From: Chloroflexota bacterium
Lineage (GTDB): Bacteria > Chloroflexota > UBA11872
Direction: 5' to 3'
Assembly: GCA_022824865.1 (NCBI GenBank)
Contig: JAJDZD010000002.1
Location: forward strand, 1 to 42,565
DNA: 42,565 nucleotides
Numbering within the stretch: the first letter of the stretch is position 1; each line of letters begins with the position of its first letter. The translations under genes were made by a program, and so were the position numbers. Below are positions 26,279 to 34,470 of this stretch, in pieces. The notes beneath the pieces were generated by a model. That model searched no databases. It was not told where the DNA came from and was given only the letters and a program-made list of their open reading frames with translations.

Positions 26279-26608
26279 GTACGAGATCACTCCTGTCGCT
26301 ACGCCTCTCCTGACGTGATGTATCGTTCACGATGGCCAGCATCGATAGACTGCCGCATACATCTAGTGCTTCAAGTGGGCGAAAGCACTCGCTGGCCTGA
26401 GCGTGCGTCGAAACTTCGGCTTTCGCCCCGGCGCAAGCGATCCCTCTGGCTGGCAAGCACACGGCCGCTACCCTCCCGCCCTCGCGCCGTCTGGCCGAGG
26501 CGGGACTCTGCGCTGGACCCGGCCTAGCGCCAGCGCTTCAAGATCCGCGAGTTCGTCCATGTCTGCTCGCGCAGTGAGTCGTCAACACGCCTGCGATTGC
26601 GGCTCGCG
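26279..26608. promoter_or_regulatory. Long leader between ThDP enzyme and LRR1, with competing hairpins
   Basis: No protein is supported in this 330-base interval. It contains AGTGCTT (26365-26371) paired with AAGCACT (26383-26389), and GGGCGAAAGC (26377-26386) paired with GCTTTCGCCC (26419-26428). Both are perfect and they share bases 26383-26386, so only one can form at a time. No T-run follows. This may be a leader structure for LRR1 or part of the 3' end of the preceding mRNA. Confidence 0.4.
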
Positions 26609-29600
26609 ATGAAAGTCCTCCTTGCGCTAGCCGCAACCCTGGCGCTGGCCGCTGCTTACGTTGGGCCAGACGCCGCAACAACGGATCGGCCGCTCCAGCA
26701 GCGGCAGGCGGCGCCAGGCGCCGTCCAGGCCACGCCGCTTTCGGACTCAGTGGACGCCACGGAGCCGTCCAATCGTCTGCAACAGTCTTCCGCCTCCGAG
26801 TCGGCGACGCCGTGCGCTAATGGTGTCGCCGTGCCGGATCCGAATGCCAACCAAGGTCTGGTCCAGGACTGTGCGGTCTTGCTGGCCGCCCGCGACGCGC
26901 TCGCCGGCGAAGCTGAACTGAACTGGAGCGCGGACCGCGCCATTCATGACTGGCGTGGTGTCCAGGTCGTGCCTGACATTTGGGGCTCCCGCGTGGTCGC
27001 GCTGGAGCTTCCATTGAACGGTCTGACGGGCACGATTCCGCCGGGTCTGGGCGGGCTAACGGAGCTTGCGGTACTAAATCTGCGCGGCAACAAGCTGTCC
27101 GGCGCGATCCCGGTGGAGCTGAGCGCGCTCGAAAGGCTTAGCACCTTGGACCTCGCAGCCAACTGGCTGACCGGCGCTATTCCATCGGAACTTGGAGGCT
27201 TGGACTACCTGGACGAGTTGTCGCTCGCAAGCAACCAATTGACGGGCGTTATTCCGCCGGCGTTGGGTGCGCTCACGAACCTGGCCGAACTCAAGCTGTC
27301 GCAGAACCAGTTGACGGGAGCTATTCCGGCAGAGTTGGGTGCGCTCACCAGGTTGCGCGTGCTGTCCCTCGGGCAGAACCAGTTGACCGGTGTCATCCCG
27401 CCGGAATTGCGTCACCTCGTTCGCCTGGAAGCGCTGGACCTTGCTGGTAATCAGTTGACGGGCGAAATCCCATCTTGGCTGGGCACGTTGACCGATCTGC
27501 GAATCCTGTCCCTGGCCGCCAACCAGTTGACCGGTGATATCCCGGCGGAACTGAGCCGGCTCACGCATTTGCTGGTTCTGTCGCTCGGAATCAGTAACGT
27601 GAGGGGCGAAGTCCCGCAGTGGCTGGGCGGGCTTAGTGAATTGCGGCTCCTGCATCTCGGAGCCATGCAGCTGACCGGTGGAATCCCGGCTGAGTTGGGC
27701 GCGCTCTCGAATCTGGAATTTCTGTTCTTGGGATTCAACCAGTTGACAGGCTCGATTCCCCCTTCGTTGGGCGCGCTGGGTGAATTGGAATACTTGCATC
27801 TCGGGCACAGCCAGTTGACGGGGAGCATTCCTGCCGAACTTGTCCAGCTGACTGAGCTTCGGAGCCTGTATCTCTCGGGCAATGAGTTGACCGGACCTCT
27901 TCCGGCAAAGCTGGGTGCGCTGTCCGGATTGGAAGAACTGGACGTTGCGAACAATCAGCTGACCGGAACCATCCCGTCGTCAATAGCCGCACTCAGCGGC
28001 TTGCGTCGACTGGATCTCGGAGACAACCAGTTGGCGGGAGCGATCCCGCAGAAGCTCGGTGAACTCACGAAGTTGAGGTCACTTGATTTGAGCGCGAACC
28101 AGCTGGCCGGTTCGATCCCGGCAACGTTGGGCGCGCTCACGAGTCTTCAGCGACTGAGCGTGGCTCGGAACGAACTGTCGGGTGTTGTCCCGTCCACGCT
28201 GGGAAATCTGACGTCCCTCACGCACCTAGACCTGTCGCTAAACCAACTGCGGGGAGCGATTCCGCCGGAGCTAGGCGCGCTCACGCACCTCCGGTCGCTA
28301 TCCCTCGCCGACAACCGGTTGACAGGAGGGATCCCACCAGAACTGGGCGCACTCATAGAGCTGGAAGCACTTGACCTAAGCGCAAACCAGTTAACCGGCG
28401 AAATCCCGGTGGAGTTGGGCGAACTCCAAGGCTTGCAACAGCTACTCCTGCGGGAGAACCGGCTGCAGGGCGGGATCCCGCTAGAGTTGGCCAAACTCAC
28501 GAAGTTGGAAGGATTGGACCTCAGCGCGAACCGATTGACCGGTGAGATCCCGGCGGCGTTGGGCTCGCTTGCCGGGCTGAAGTCGTTGAGCATCGCCCAA
28601 AACGAAGTCACGGGCGCCATCCCCGCCGCGTTGGGCAGCCTGACTTACCTGACGCACCTGGATCTGTCCGTGAACCAGTTGACCGGCGCTGTCCCGGCGG
28701 TCCTGGGCGAGTTGACCGCCTTGACCTACCTGGACCTTTCGGAGAATGAATTGACGGGTGAGATACCGGCGGCCCTGGGCGGGTTAGCTGGCTTGACGCA
28801 TCTGTACCTGGCGGAGAACGAATTAACGGGCGGGATCCCGGCGCAGTTGAGCGCGCTCGCCAACCTGGGAGCGCTCGATCTCAGCCACAACCGATTGGAC
28901 GGCGAGATCCCGGCGTGGCTGGGCGAGTTGGCCCAATTACATTGGGCGGCTCTTGCGGATAACCGCTTCACGGGCGGAGTTCCGGCAGCCTTGGGCGGGC
29001 TGAGCGAGTTGACCTACTTGGACCTCGGCAGGAACCAGTTGACCGGCGAGATTCCGGCGGCCCTGGGCGAGTTGACCGCCCTGACCTACCTGGACCTTTC
29101 GGGGAATGAACTGACGGGTGAGATTCCAGCGGCCCTGGGCGAGTTGGCTGGGTTGACGCATCTGTATCTGGCGGAGAACGAATTGACGGGCGGGATCCCG
29201 GAGGAGTTGGGTGCGCTCGCCAACCTGGGAGCGCTCAATCTCAGCCACAACCGGTTGACCGGCGAGATCCCGGCGTGGCTGGGCGAGTTAGTCCACTTAC
29301 ATTGGGCGGCTCTTGCGGACAACCGGTTCACGGGCGGACTTCCGGCAGCCTTGGGCGGGCTGAGCAAATTGACGTACCTGGACCTCAATAACAACCAGCT
29401 GACGGGCCGGATCCCGCCGCAACTGCGGTCGCTCGGCATCCTGGAAACGCTGAATCTCAGCCGCAATGAGTTGAGCGGCGGAATGCCGGGCTGGTTGGGC
29501 GACCTGACCAATCTGACGCGGCTGGATCTGTCGGTGAACCAGCTGACCGGCGCGATCCCGCCGACGCTGGGCAACTTGACTTCCCTGACGCACCTGAATC

Positions 29601-30433
29601 TGGCGACGAACCAGCTCTCGGGAGACGTTCCTCTCGAGTTGGGTCGGCTCTCGAGCCTGGTGTGGCTATTCCTCGCCGACAACCAGTTTGCCGGTGAGAT
29701 GCCGCGGGAACTGTGGGGCCTGACGAACCTGCAAGTGCTGCATCTAGGCGGTAATCGGCTGACCGGTGAGATCCCGGCGGCGTTGGGCTCGCTCACGGGT
29801 CTGGAGTGGCTGAGTTTCGCGGACAACGAACTGACCGGCGCGATCCCGCCAACGCTGGGCAACCTGACCGACCTGACGCGTCTGGATCTCTCGGTAAACC
29901 AGCTCTCCGGAGGCGTTCCTCCGGAGCTGGGCCGGCTCTCTGATCTCGAGTGGATGTCCCTCTTCAACAACGCACTGACCGGTGAGATCCCGGAGGAACT
30001 CGGGGGCCTGACCAACCTGCAATCGCTGCACCTGGGAGCCAACCAGTTGACGGGCAGCATCCCGGCGACGTTGGCCGAACTTGCCAGCTTGGAGTGGCTC
30101 TCCTTTGAGGACAACCAGTTGACCGGCGAGATTCCGGCGGCGTTGGGGTCGTTGACCAGGCTTAGGGAGCTTCTGCTCTGGAAGAACCAACTGACTGGCC
30201 CCATCCCGGCTGAACTTGGCGAGTTGGCCTCGTTGGAGATCCTGCGCCTCGAAGACAACCAATTGACTGGCGGCATCCCCGTCGAGTTAGGTTCGCTCAC
30301 CAATCTGAAATGGCTTTCGCTTGCAAACAACCGGTTGACCGGCGCCGTTCCTCCCGCGTTGGAGCAACTCGCCAACCTGGAAACGCTTGACCTCAGCGGA
30401 AACAACCTGACGGAGCCGGTGCCGCGACGTTAA
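26609..30433 (+). CDS. LRR1: giant secreted leucine-rich-repeat protein, 48 repeats
   Basis: From the ATG at 26609 (the frame is open to a TTG at 26597) the 1274-residue protein starts with a signal peptide (about 1-20) and a short disordered linker. An N-terminal cap follows (about residues 65-120): CANGVAVPDPNANQGLVQDC, then a helical segment and LNWS, then DWRGVQV. Then come 48 LRRs, every one exactly 24 residues, consensus L-x-x-L-x-L-x-x-N-x-L-T-G-x-I-P-x-x-L-G-x-L-x-x. This is the plant receptor-like (PS-LRR) type with the G-x-I-P signature. The protein ends right after repeat 48, with no C-terminal cap, anchor or kinase. It is probably a secreted binding solenoid. LRR2 starts 20 bases after its stop. 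Confidence 0.85.
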   Translation: MKVLLALAATLALAAAYVGPDAATTDRPLQQRQAAPGAVQATPLSDSVDATEPSNRLQQSSASESATPCANGVAVPDPNANQGLVQDCAVLLAARDALAGEAELNWSADRAIHDWRGVQVVPDIWGSRVVALELPLNGLTGTIPPGLGGLTELAVLNLRGNKLSGAIPVELSALERLSTLDLAANWLTGAIPSELGGLDYLDELSLASNQLTGVIPPALGALTNLAELKLSQNQLTGAIPAELGALTRLRVLSLGQNQLTGVIPPELRHLVRLEALDLAGNQLTGEIPSWLGTLTDLRILSLAANQLTGDIPAELSRLTHLLVLSLGISNVRGEVPQWLGGLSELRLLHLGAMQLTGGIPAELGALSNLEFLFLGFNQLTGSIPPSLGALGELEYLHLGHSQLTGSIPAELVQLTELRSLYLSGNELTGPLPAKLGALSGLEELDVANNQLTGTIPSSIAALSGLRRLDLGDNQLAGAIPQKLGELTKLRSLDLSANQLAGSIPATLGALTSLQRLSVARNELSGVVPSTLGNLTSLTHLDLSLNQLRGAIPPELGALTHLRSLSLADNRLTGGIPPELGALIELEALDLSANQLTGEIPVELGELQGLQQLLLRENRLQGGIPLELAKLTKLEGLDLSANRLTGEIPAALGSLAGLKSLSIAQNEVTGAIPAALGSLTYLTHLDLSVNQLTGAVPAVLGELTALTYLDLSENELTGEIPAALGGLAGLTHLYLAENELTGGIPAQLSALANLGALDLSHNRLDGEIPAWLGELAQLHWAALADNRFTGGVPAALGGLSELTYLDLGRNQLTGEIPAALGELTALTYLDLSGNELTGEIPAALGELAGLTHLYLAENELTGGIPEELGALANLGALNLSHNRLTGEIPAWLGELVHLHWAALADNRFTGGLPAALGGLSKLTYLDLNNNQLTGRIPPQLRSLGILETLNLSRNELSGGMPGWLGDLTNLTRLDLSVNQLTGAIPPTLGNLTSLTHLNLATNQLSGDVPLELGRLSSLVWLFLADNQFAGEMPRELWGLTNLQVLHLGGNRLTGEIPAALGSLTGLEWLSFADNELTGAIPPTLGNLTDLTRLDLSVNQLSGGVPPELGRLSDLEWMSLFNNALTGEIPEELGGLTNLQSLHLGANQLTGSIPATLAELASLEWLSFEDNQLTGEIPAALGSLTRLRELLLWKNQLTGPIPAELGELASLEILRLEDNQLTGGIPVELGSLTNLKWLSLANNRLTGAVPPALEQLANLETLDLSGNNLTEPVPRR
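26996..30430 (+). repeat. 48 tandem 72-bp LRR units
   Basis: Units begin at 26996 and continue every 72 bases to 30430, in frame and without indels. Two larger duplications are visible: repeats 24-28 (28652-29011) and 29-33 (29012-29371) match almost residue for residue, and repeats 37-40 (29588-29875) resemble 41-44 (29876-30163). The array grew by duplication of multi-unit blocks. Confidence 0.85.
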
Positions 30434-30453
30434 GTCGTCCGGCTGCCGTGACG

Positions 30454-31506
30454 ATGGCATCGGTTACCGTATATTCCGTTGGCAATCTCCCCACTTGGGC
30501 CGTCGTGCGACTAGCTGTAACCCTCCTACTAACCGTGGCCATGGTTCTGCTGGTCGCCTGTGGCGAGTCTTCGAGTCCCGCTGATCAGCCCGTAACTCCC
30601 GCTGCGGAAACCGGGCAAGACGCTCAGACTCCGGCCGCGGTCACAACGACAGAAGCGCCGAGACAGCCGGAAGCCACGGCCGCTGTAGAAGCGACACCCA
30701 CGGCGGCGCCAGCGACGGCAGCGGTAGCAACGCCCGCGCCCGAGGCTGAACCTAAGCCATCGCGAGCCGAACTGACGCGTCGATGCTCCAACGGCATCGC
30801 CGTGCCTGATCCGCAAGAGAATCTGGGGCTCGTTCATGACTGTGCCGTCCTGTTGTCGGTGCGTGACGAATTGGCGGGCTCGGTTCCCCTGAATTGGAGC
30901 CACGAGCGCGCCGTGCTGCTCTGGTGGGGCATCAACCTCGGCGGTGTTGAATCTCAACGAGTGGTAGGCCTCAACCTTGGTCAGGCACAGCTGTCGGGAG
31001 TCGTCCCTCCCGGATTAGGCGAGCTGGTGGCGCTTGAATCGCTGTCGCTGATTGACAACAAGCTGACCGGCGAGATTCCGCCCGAACTGGGCAACCTATC
31101 CAGGCTCGGGCTCCTACAGCTCTGGGGCAATCAGCTAACGGGCAGTATTCCTCCTGAACTGGGCAAGCTCACGAGCTTGAGAAGTCTCTCGCTCGACTGG
31201 AATCAGCTCTCGGGTGTGATTCCCCACGAGTTGGGGTCCCTTCGCCAGCTGGAGGAATTTAGCCTGAGCGACAATCAACTGACCGGCCCGATCCCACCTG
31301 AAATCGGTTCTCTGACCGAATTGCGATCCTTGTACCTCAACGACAACCAGCTGTCTGGAACCATTCCATCGGAGCTTGGAGCGCTGGTTCATTTGGAAGT
31401 TCTGGACCTGAGCAACAACAACCTGACTGGAGACATACCGGACGAGTTTCGAAACTTGGACAACCTGCGGGAGTTGAGCCTGGGAGGCAACCGGCTCACG
31501 CGCTGA
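30454..31506 (+). CDS. LRR2: leucine-rich-repeat lipoprotein, 8 repeats
   Basis: The 350-residue protein begins with a hydrophobic signal ending in LLVACGES (lipobox Cys), then an Ala/Pro/Thr-rich linker. The N-terminal cap is CSNGIAVPDPQENLGLVHDC with LNWS and a W-W-G-I segment, the same fold as in LRR1 and LRR3. Eight PS-LRR units follow (from 30964), the last truncated at GGNRLTR. A GTG at 30448 is an alternative start six bases upstream. LRR1 and LRR2 are separated by 20 bases and are likely one transcript. As a lipoprotein it should sit on the outer face of the membrane while LRR1 is released, so the two could work together at the surface. The ligand is unknown. Confidence 0.82.
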   Translation: MASVTVYSVGNLPTWAVVRLAVTLLLTVAMVLLVACGESSSPADQPVTPAAETGQDAQTPAAVTTTEAPRQPEATAAVEATPTAAPATAAVATPAPEAEPKPSRAELTRRCSNGIAVPDPQENLGLVHDCAVLLSVRDELAGSVPLNWSHERAVLLWWGINLGGVESQRVVGLNLGQAQLSGVVPPGLGELVALESLSLIDNKLTGEIPPELGNLSRLGLLQLWGNQLTGSIPPELGKLTSLRSLSLDWNQLSGVIPHELGSLRQLEEFSLSDNQLTGPIPPEIGSLTELRSLYLNDNQLSGTIPSELGALVHLEVLDLSNNNLTGDIPDEFRNLDNLRELSLGGNRLTR

Positions 31507-31583
31507 ATAGACGAGCGCCGCGCCTCCGGACACCCGAACACCCCCTGTGTCGGAGTGATTCCGAGCCCAATGGCGAGCATTCG
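31507..31583. other. Spacer after LRR2
   Basis: Seventy-seven bases with no gene and no strong hairpin. Confidence 0.4.
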
Positions 31584-31753
31584 TCAGGGAACCAATACAA
31601 CCTTCCCAATCGGCCTCCGCCCCTCAATCGCCGCATGCGCCACCGCTTCCCCAAACGAATACGCCCCACCCACCACCGGCCGCAACTGCCCCAACTCGGC
31701 CAACTCAATTAGCTCCTGTATGATCTCCGGCGATTGTGCATCCGTGTTGCTCC
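31584..31753 (-). pseudogene. 3' fragment of an MDR quinone oxidoreductase-like gene
   Basis: The reverse strand encodes the last ~55 residues of an MDR enzyme: SNTDAQSPEIIQELIELAE, then LRPVVGGAYSFGEAVAHAA and RRPIGKVVLVP, stop at 31584. The intact gene at 35797-36825 ends SNADAHAPEIMRELIELAE...RRPIGKVVLVP. By hand alignment the DNA agrees at about 84 percent with one three-base gap. Homology stops abruptly at about 31753, where similarity to the ThDP gene begins. It is a broken second copy, not a functional gene. Confidence 0.85.
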
Positions 31754-31940
31754 CGACTGCCCCAGCCAGTACTTCGGCATGGACCTCAACCAACCGTTCG
31801 ACCTCGCCGCCACCGCCCAATCCATGGGCGTCCCCTCCGAACGCATCGAAAACCCATCCCGCATCGCCCCCGCCCTAACCCAGGCCCTCGACCACCCCGG
31901 CCCCACCCTCCTCGACATCATCATCGACGGCACCGTCTAA
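31752..31940 (+). pseudogene. 3' fragment of a ThDP-dependent enzyme gene
   Basis: The plus strand encodes FGMDLNQPFDLAATAQSMGV, then PSERIENPSRIAPAL and LLDIIIDGTV, stop at 31938-31940. This is the C-terminal tail of the enzyme at 24623-26278 (GMDLNQPFDLAAIAQSMGV...DIIIDGSV). Hand alignment of the DNA gives 17 differences in about 187 bases. The fragment starts exactly where the MDR fragment ends. It has no start signals and should be treated as a remnant. Confidence 0.88.
31757..31767. other. Microhomology at the MDR/ThDP junction
   Basis: CTGCCCCAGCC here corresponds to CCGCCCCAGCC in the intact ThDP gene (26095-26105) and CCGCCCCAGCC in the intact MDR gene (35972-35982). The two intact genes share these 11 bases, and the chimaera changes from MDR-like to ThDP-like beside this point. 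Confidence 0.75.
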
Positions 31941-32222
31941 GCCTTATGCACCTTGGAAGCTAGAGTGCTGAAACCTCCGAAGCCGCTCTCTATTCGAGAT
32001 TCGCAGACACTGCTCGAGACCGAGAATGAGGGAACTCTCGAAAGGGCAATCAAGTTCGCGGGACCGCACTTTCGGAGATTTGGGACTCACGAGATTGACA
32101 CTCTTTCATATCGAGTTGGCCAACGATATCGAGTCAATTGTCGAGTCGCACATTTGACACATCCAAACCGATCGTTGTCAGTTCAGGCAGATCGGAGTAT
32201 CAAGACTGGTGTTGTTACAACA
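31941..32222. promoter_or_regulatory. AT-richer upstream region of LRR3 with a dyad operator candidate
   Basis: This interval is open in the LRR3 frame but shows no coding character. ATATCGAGTTGG (32108-32119) and CCAACGATAT (32120-32129) form an imperfect dyad centred on GTTGGCCAAC. ATATCGAGT recurs at 32126-32134 and TCGAGT at 32141-32146. A TTGACA at 32095-32100 has no convincing -10 at the proper distance. The repeats look like a binding region for a regulator of LRR3. Confidence 0.35.
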
Positions 32223-32228
32223 GTGCGG

Positions 32229-34247
32229 ATGATTCTTGCTCTAGTCGCGGCCGTCACGCTAATTGCATGCGGAGGTGAGCGTCAGTTCACATCCTCGGCG
32301 AGTTCATATCGGGCTCAGTCGGCTCCAATTGTGGTATCCGAGCCGCCGAATGAGCCGGAGCCGACACCAATTTGGGAGCCGACACCTTCTCCGAGAGTTT
32401 CAGCGACTCCCACGGCAACGACGCCATGTTCGAATGGCGTTGCTGTCCCGAGTCCCCAGGGCAATCCGCTCCTCGTGCGTGACTGCGAAGTGCTCTTGGA
32501 GATTCAGTCCGAACTCGCGGGCGGTGCCCAACTGAATTGGAGTGTGAATCGAGCGGTAGATGATTGGAATGGAGTTAGTCTTGGTGCTCTGATTCCACGC
32601 CGGGTGGTTGCTTTGGATCTTGCCTTCCGTCAGTTGTCAGGGACCGTTCCTAAGCAGTTGGCGACGTTGGACAAGCTAAGGTACCTAGATCTTTCAGGTA
32701 ACCAACTGATGGGTACGATGCCTCAGGGTTTAGGGGTGCTGAGTGACTTGCGATGGTTGAACCTCTCTTATAATCAGCTATCTGGAGAGATCCCAGCCGA
32801 ACTGGGTTTGCTGACCAACTTGAAGGAGCTTAGGCTCGCAAGTAACGAGTTCAACGATTTGATTCCAGCGGAATTGACAGAGCTAGAAGACCTGATAGAG
32901 CTAGATCTTTCAAATAATCAGCTAAGAGGCGAGATTCATCCAGAATTCGGTGAGATGACTAGTCTCAAGAAGATTAATCTCTCTTCTAATCGACTGACCG
33001 GTGATATCCCCTTTCAACTTGGATCTCTTACTAATCTCAAGGAATTGTATCTTGGTGGCAACGAGCTAAGAGGAGGAATTCCTGCGGAATTGAGTAAGCT
33101 GACCAACCTTGAGAGTCTGAACCTCTCCGGCAATCTGCTGACTGGAGTGATTCCGGCAGAGTTGGGCATGCTGTCCCGCTTGAGAAGCCTGACACTGTCA
33201 CAGAACCATCTGATCGGTACGATTCCCGGGGAACTCGGGCAATTGAAGAGGCTCAGCAGCTTATGGCTTGGATCCAATCGATTAACAGGTAGTATTCCAA
33301 AAGAGTTGGGAACTTTGGGCAGATTAGAGATTCTTCGGATCTGGGGAAACCAATTGACTGGTACGATTCCTTCCGAATTGGGTGAACTTGCGAACCTCAG
33401 GGTTCTGATTCTTTCTGACAATCAGTTGACAGGAGTGATCCCGTCTGAGTTAGGAAAACTCTCCGCGCTTGCTAGTTTGCAACTTGAGCAAAACGGTCTT
33501 TCCGGTACAATTCCAGTGCAACTTAGCACGCTTTCCGAGCTTAGATATCTGTCTCTAGGATCTAACAATATCACTGGCGTTATACCTGAATGGTTAGGTG
33601 ACCTTTCCAATCTTGAAGTACTATCTCTCTGGGGAAATCAACTGGTTGGTGAGATACCGGTAGGATTAGGCGAAATAGCAGGCTTGAGGGAGTTGCGTCT
33701 TGGGGGCAACCAGCTCACTGGTATGGTGCCGTCCAATCTAGGAAAACTCGCGGACCTAGAAGAGCTGGGATTATGGGGTAACAACTTGCAGGGACAGATT
33801 CCTTCTGAACTGGGTGAGCTAATGCATCTGCGGGAGCTGTATCTCGGCAATAATCAACTGGTTGGTCGCATTCCAGCGGAATTTGGGAGACTTCATCGCC
33901 TTGAGGTGTTATCACTTTGGGGCAATAGACTCGCAGGTACAATTCCGCCGGCGTTGAGTTCGTTGGCTAATCTCCTAGAGAAGCTGCATCTCGGTGGCAA
34001 CCAATTGACTGGGCAAATTCCGTCGTGGCTGGGTTCGTTTGCTCGACTTGAGGAGCTCTCGCTTTGGGGAAATCAGTTGACAGGTTCGATACCGTCAGAG
34101 TTGGGTTTGCTCACTGAGTTGAGGCTACTGGATTTGTCGACTAACCAGCTGTCAGGTTACGTGCCTCCGGGATTGGATGAGCTAGCGAAGATTGAAGTGC
34201 TTAGACTGAGTGGTAATCGACTAACAGGAACTGTCCCCCATCTATAG
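32229..34247 (+). CDS. LRR3: leucine-rich-repeat lipoprotein, 23 repeats, atypical composition
   Basis: From the ATG at 32229 the 672-residue protein has a lipoprotein signal, MILALVAAVTLIACGGE, and a Pro/Thr linker (PEPTPIWEPTPSP). The N-terminal cap is CSNGVAVPSPQGNPLLVRDC, as in LRR1 and LRR2, followed by 23 PS-LRR units (from 32607, one of 25 residues near 33980). A GTG at 32223 would add two residues. The DNA is unlike its neighbours: 33301-33360 has 27 of 60 G+C and 32881-32940 has 24, against 41 of 60 at 29041-29100 in LRR1, and codons ending in A or T are common. This suggests a different source for LRR3 than for LRR1/LRR2. No C-terminal anchor is present. Confidence 0.85.
   Translation: MILALVAAVTLIACGGERQFTSSASSYRAQSAPIVVSEPPNEPEPTPIWEPTPSPRVSATPTATTPCSNGVAVPSPQGNPLLVRDCEVLLEIQSELAGGAQLNWSVNRAVDDWNGVSLGALIPRRVVALDLAFRQLSGTVPKQLATLDKLRYLDLSGNQLMGTMPQGLGVLSDLRWLNLSYNQLSGEIPAELGLLTNLKELRLASNEFNDLIPAELTELEDLIELDLSNNQLRGEIHPEFGEMTSLKKINLSSNRLTGDIPFQLGSLTNLKELYLGGNELRGGIPAELSKLTNLESLNLSGNLLTGVIPAELGMLSRLRSLTLSQNHLIGTIPGELGQLKRLSSLWLGSNRLTGSIPKELGTLGRLEILRIWGNQLTGTIPSELGELANLRVLILSDNQLTGVIPSELGKLSALASLQLEQNGLSGTIPVQLSTLSELRYLSLGSNNITGVIPEWLGDLSNLEVLSLWGNQLVGEIPVGLGEIAGLRELRLGGNQLTGMVPSNLGKLADLEELGLWGNNLQGQIPSELGELMHLRELYLGNNQLVGRIPAEFGRLHRLEVLSLWGNRLAGTIPPALSSLANLLEKLHLGGNQLTGQIPSWLGSFARLEELSLWGNQLTGSIPSELGLLTELRLLDLSTNQLSGYVPPGLDELAKIEVLRLSGNRLTGTVPHL
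32607..34244 (+). repeat. 23 tandem LRR units of LRR3
   Basis: Units of 72 bases, with one of 75 near 33910-33985. At the protein level they follow the same N-x-L-x-G-x-I-P consensus as LRR1, but the DNA is diverged and AT-richer, so recent exchange with LRR1 is not evident. Confidence 0.8.
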
Positions 34248-34470
34248 CCGAATGCCAAACGTTAATCCGTAAGGGTATATTAGAATACCAAGATGTTGTG
34301 ATGCGGTGTTATCTGGCACTTACAAGACTCCGCCATCGGAACGTCCGCCTCGATCACCGCATCTGCGGCCGCCGCTTCCCAGGATTGTTTGTTCCGCCGA
34401 CTGCCGTCCACAGGTGGCTCGCTGCGGATGGGTCCAGTAGCTCGCGCACCGTTTCGCGCGTGAGACCCGT
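34248..34470. other. Intergenic region between LRR3 and the AAA+ ATPase
   Basis: About 220 bases between two convergent genes. GGTAT (34274-34278) and ATACC, five bases beyond, form a small hairpin after LRR3. No gene is supported; the composition changes back to high GC within this interval. Confidence 0.35.

Noticed and set aside
29086..30405. 439-codon open frame antisense to LRR1
   Set aside because: The repeated 72-base units make long open antisense frames. The Ser/Arg-rich translation is the mirror of the LRR codons and has no start signals.
26996..30430. CRISPR array
   Set aside because: The regular 72-base repeat is coding LRR DNA in one frame, with no spacer/repeat alternation.
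31734..31940. Plus-strand frame as an independent small gene
   Set aside because: It is the tail of the ThDP gene with no start signals and is better explained as half of the chimeric scar.
32095..32100. TTGACA as a -35 promoter element for LRR3
   Set aside because: No -10-like sequence lies 16-18 bases downstream; the nearest AT-rich hexamer is too far.
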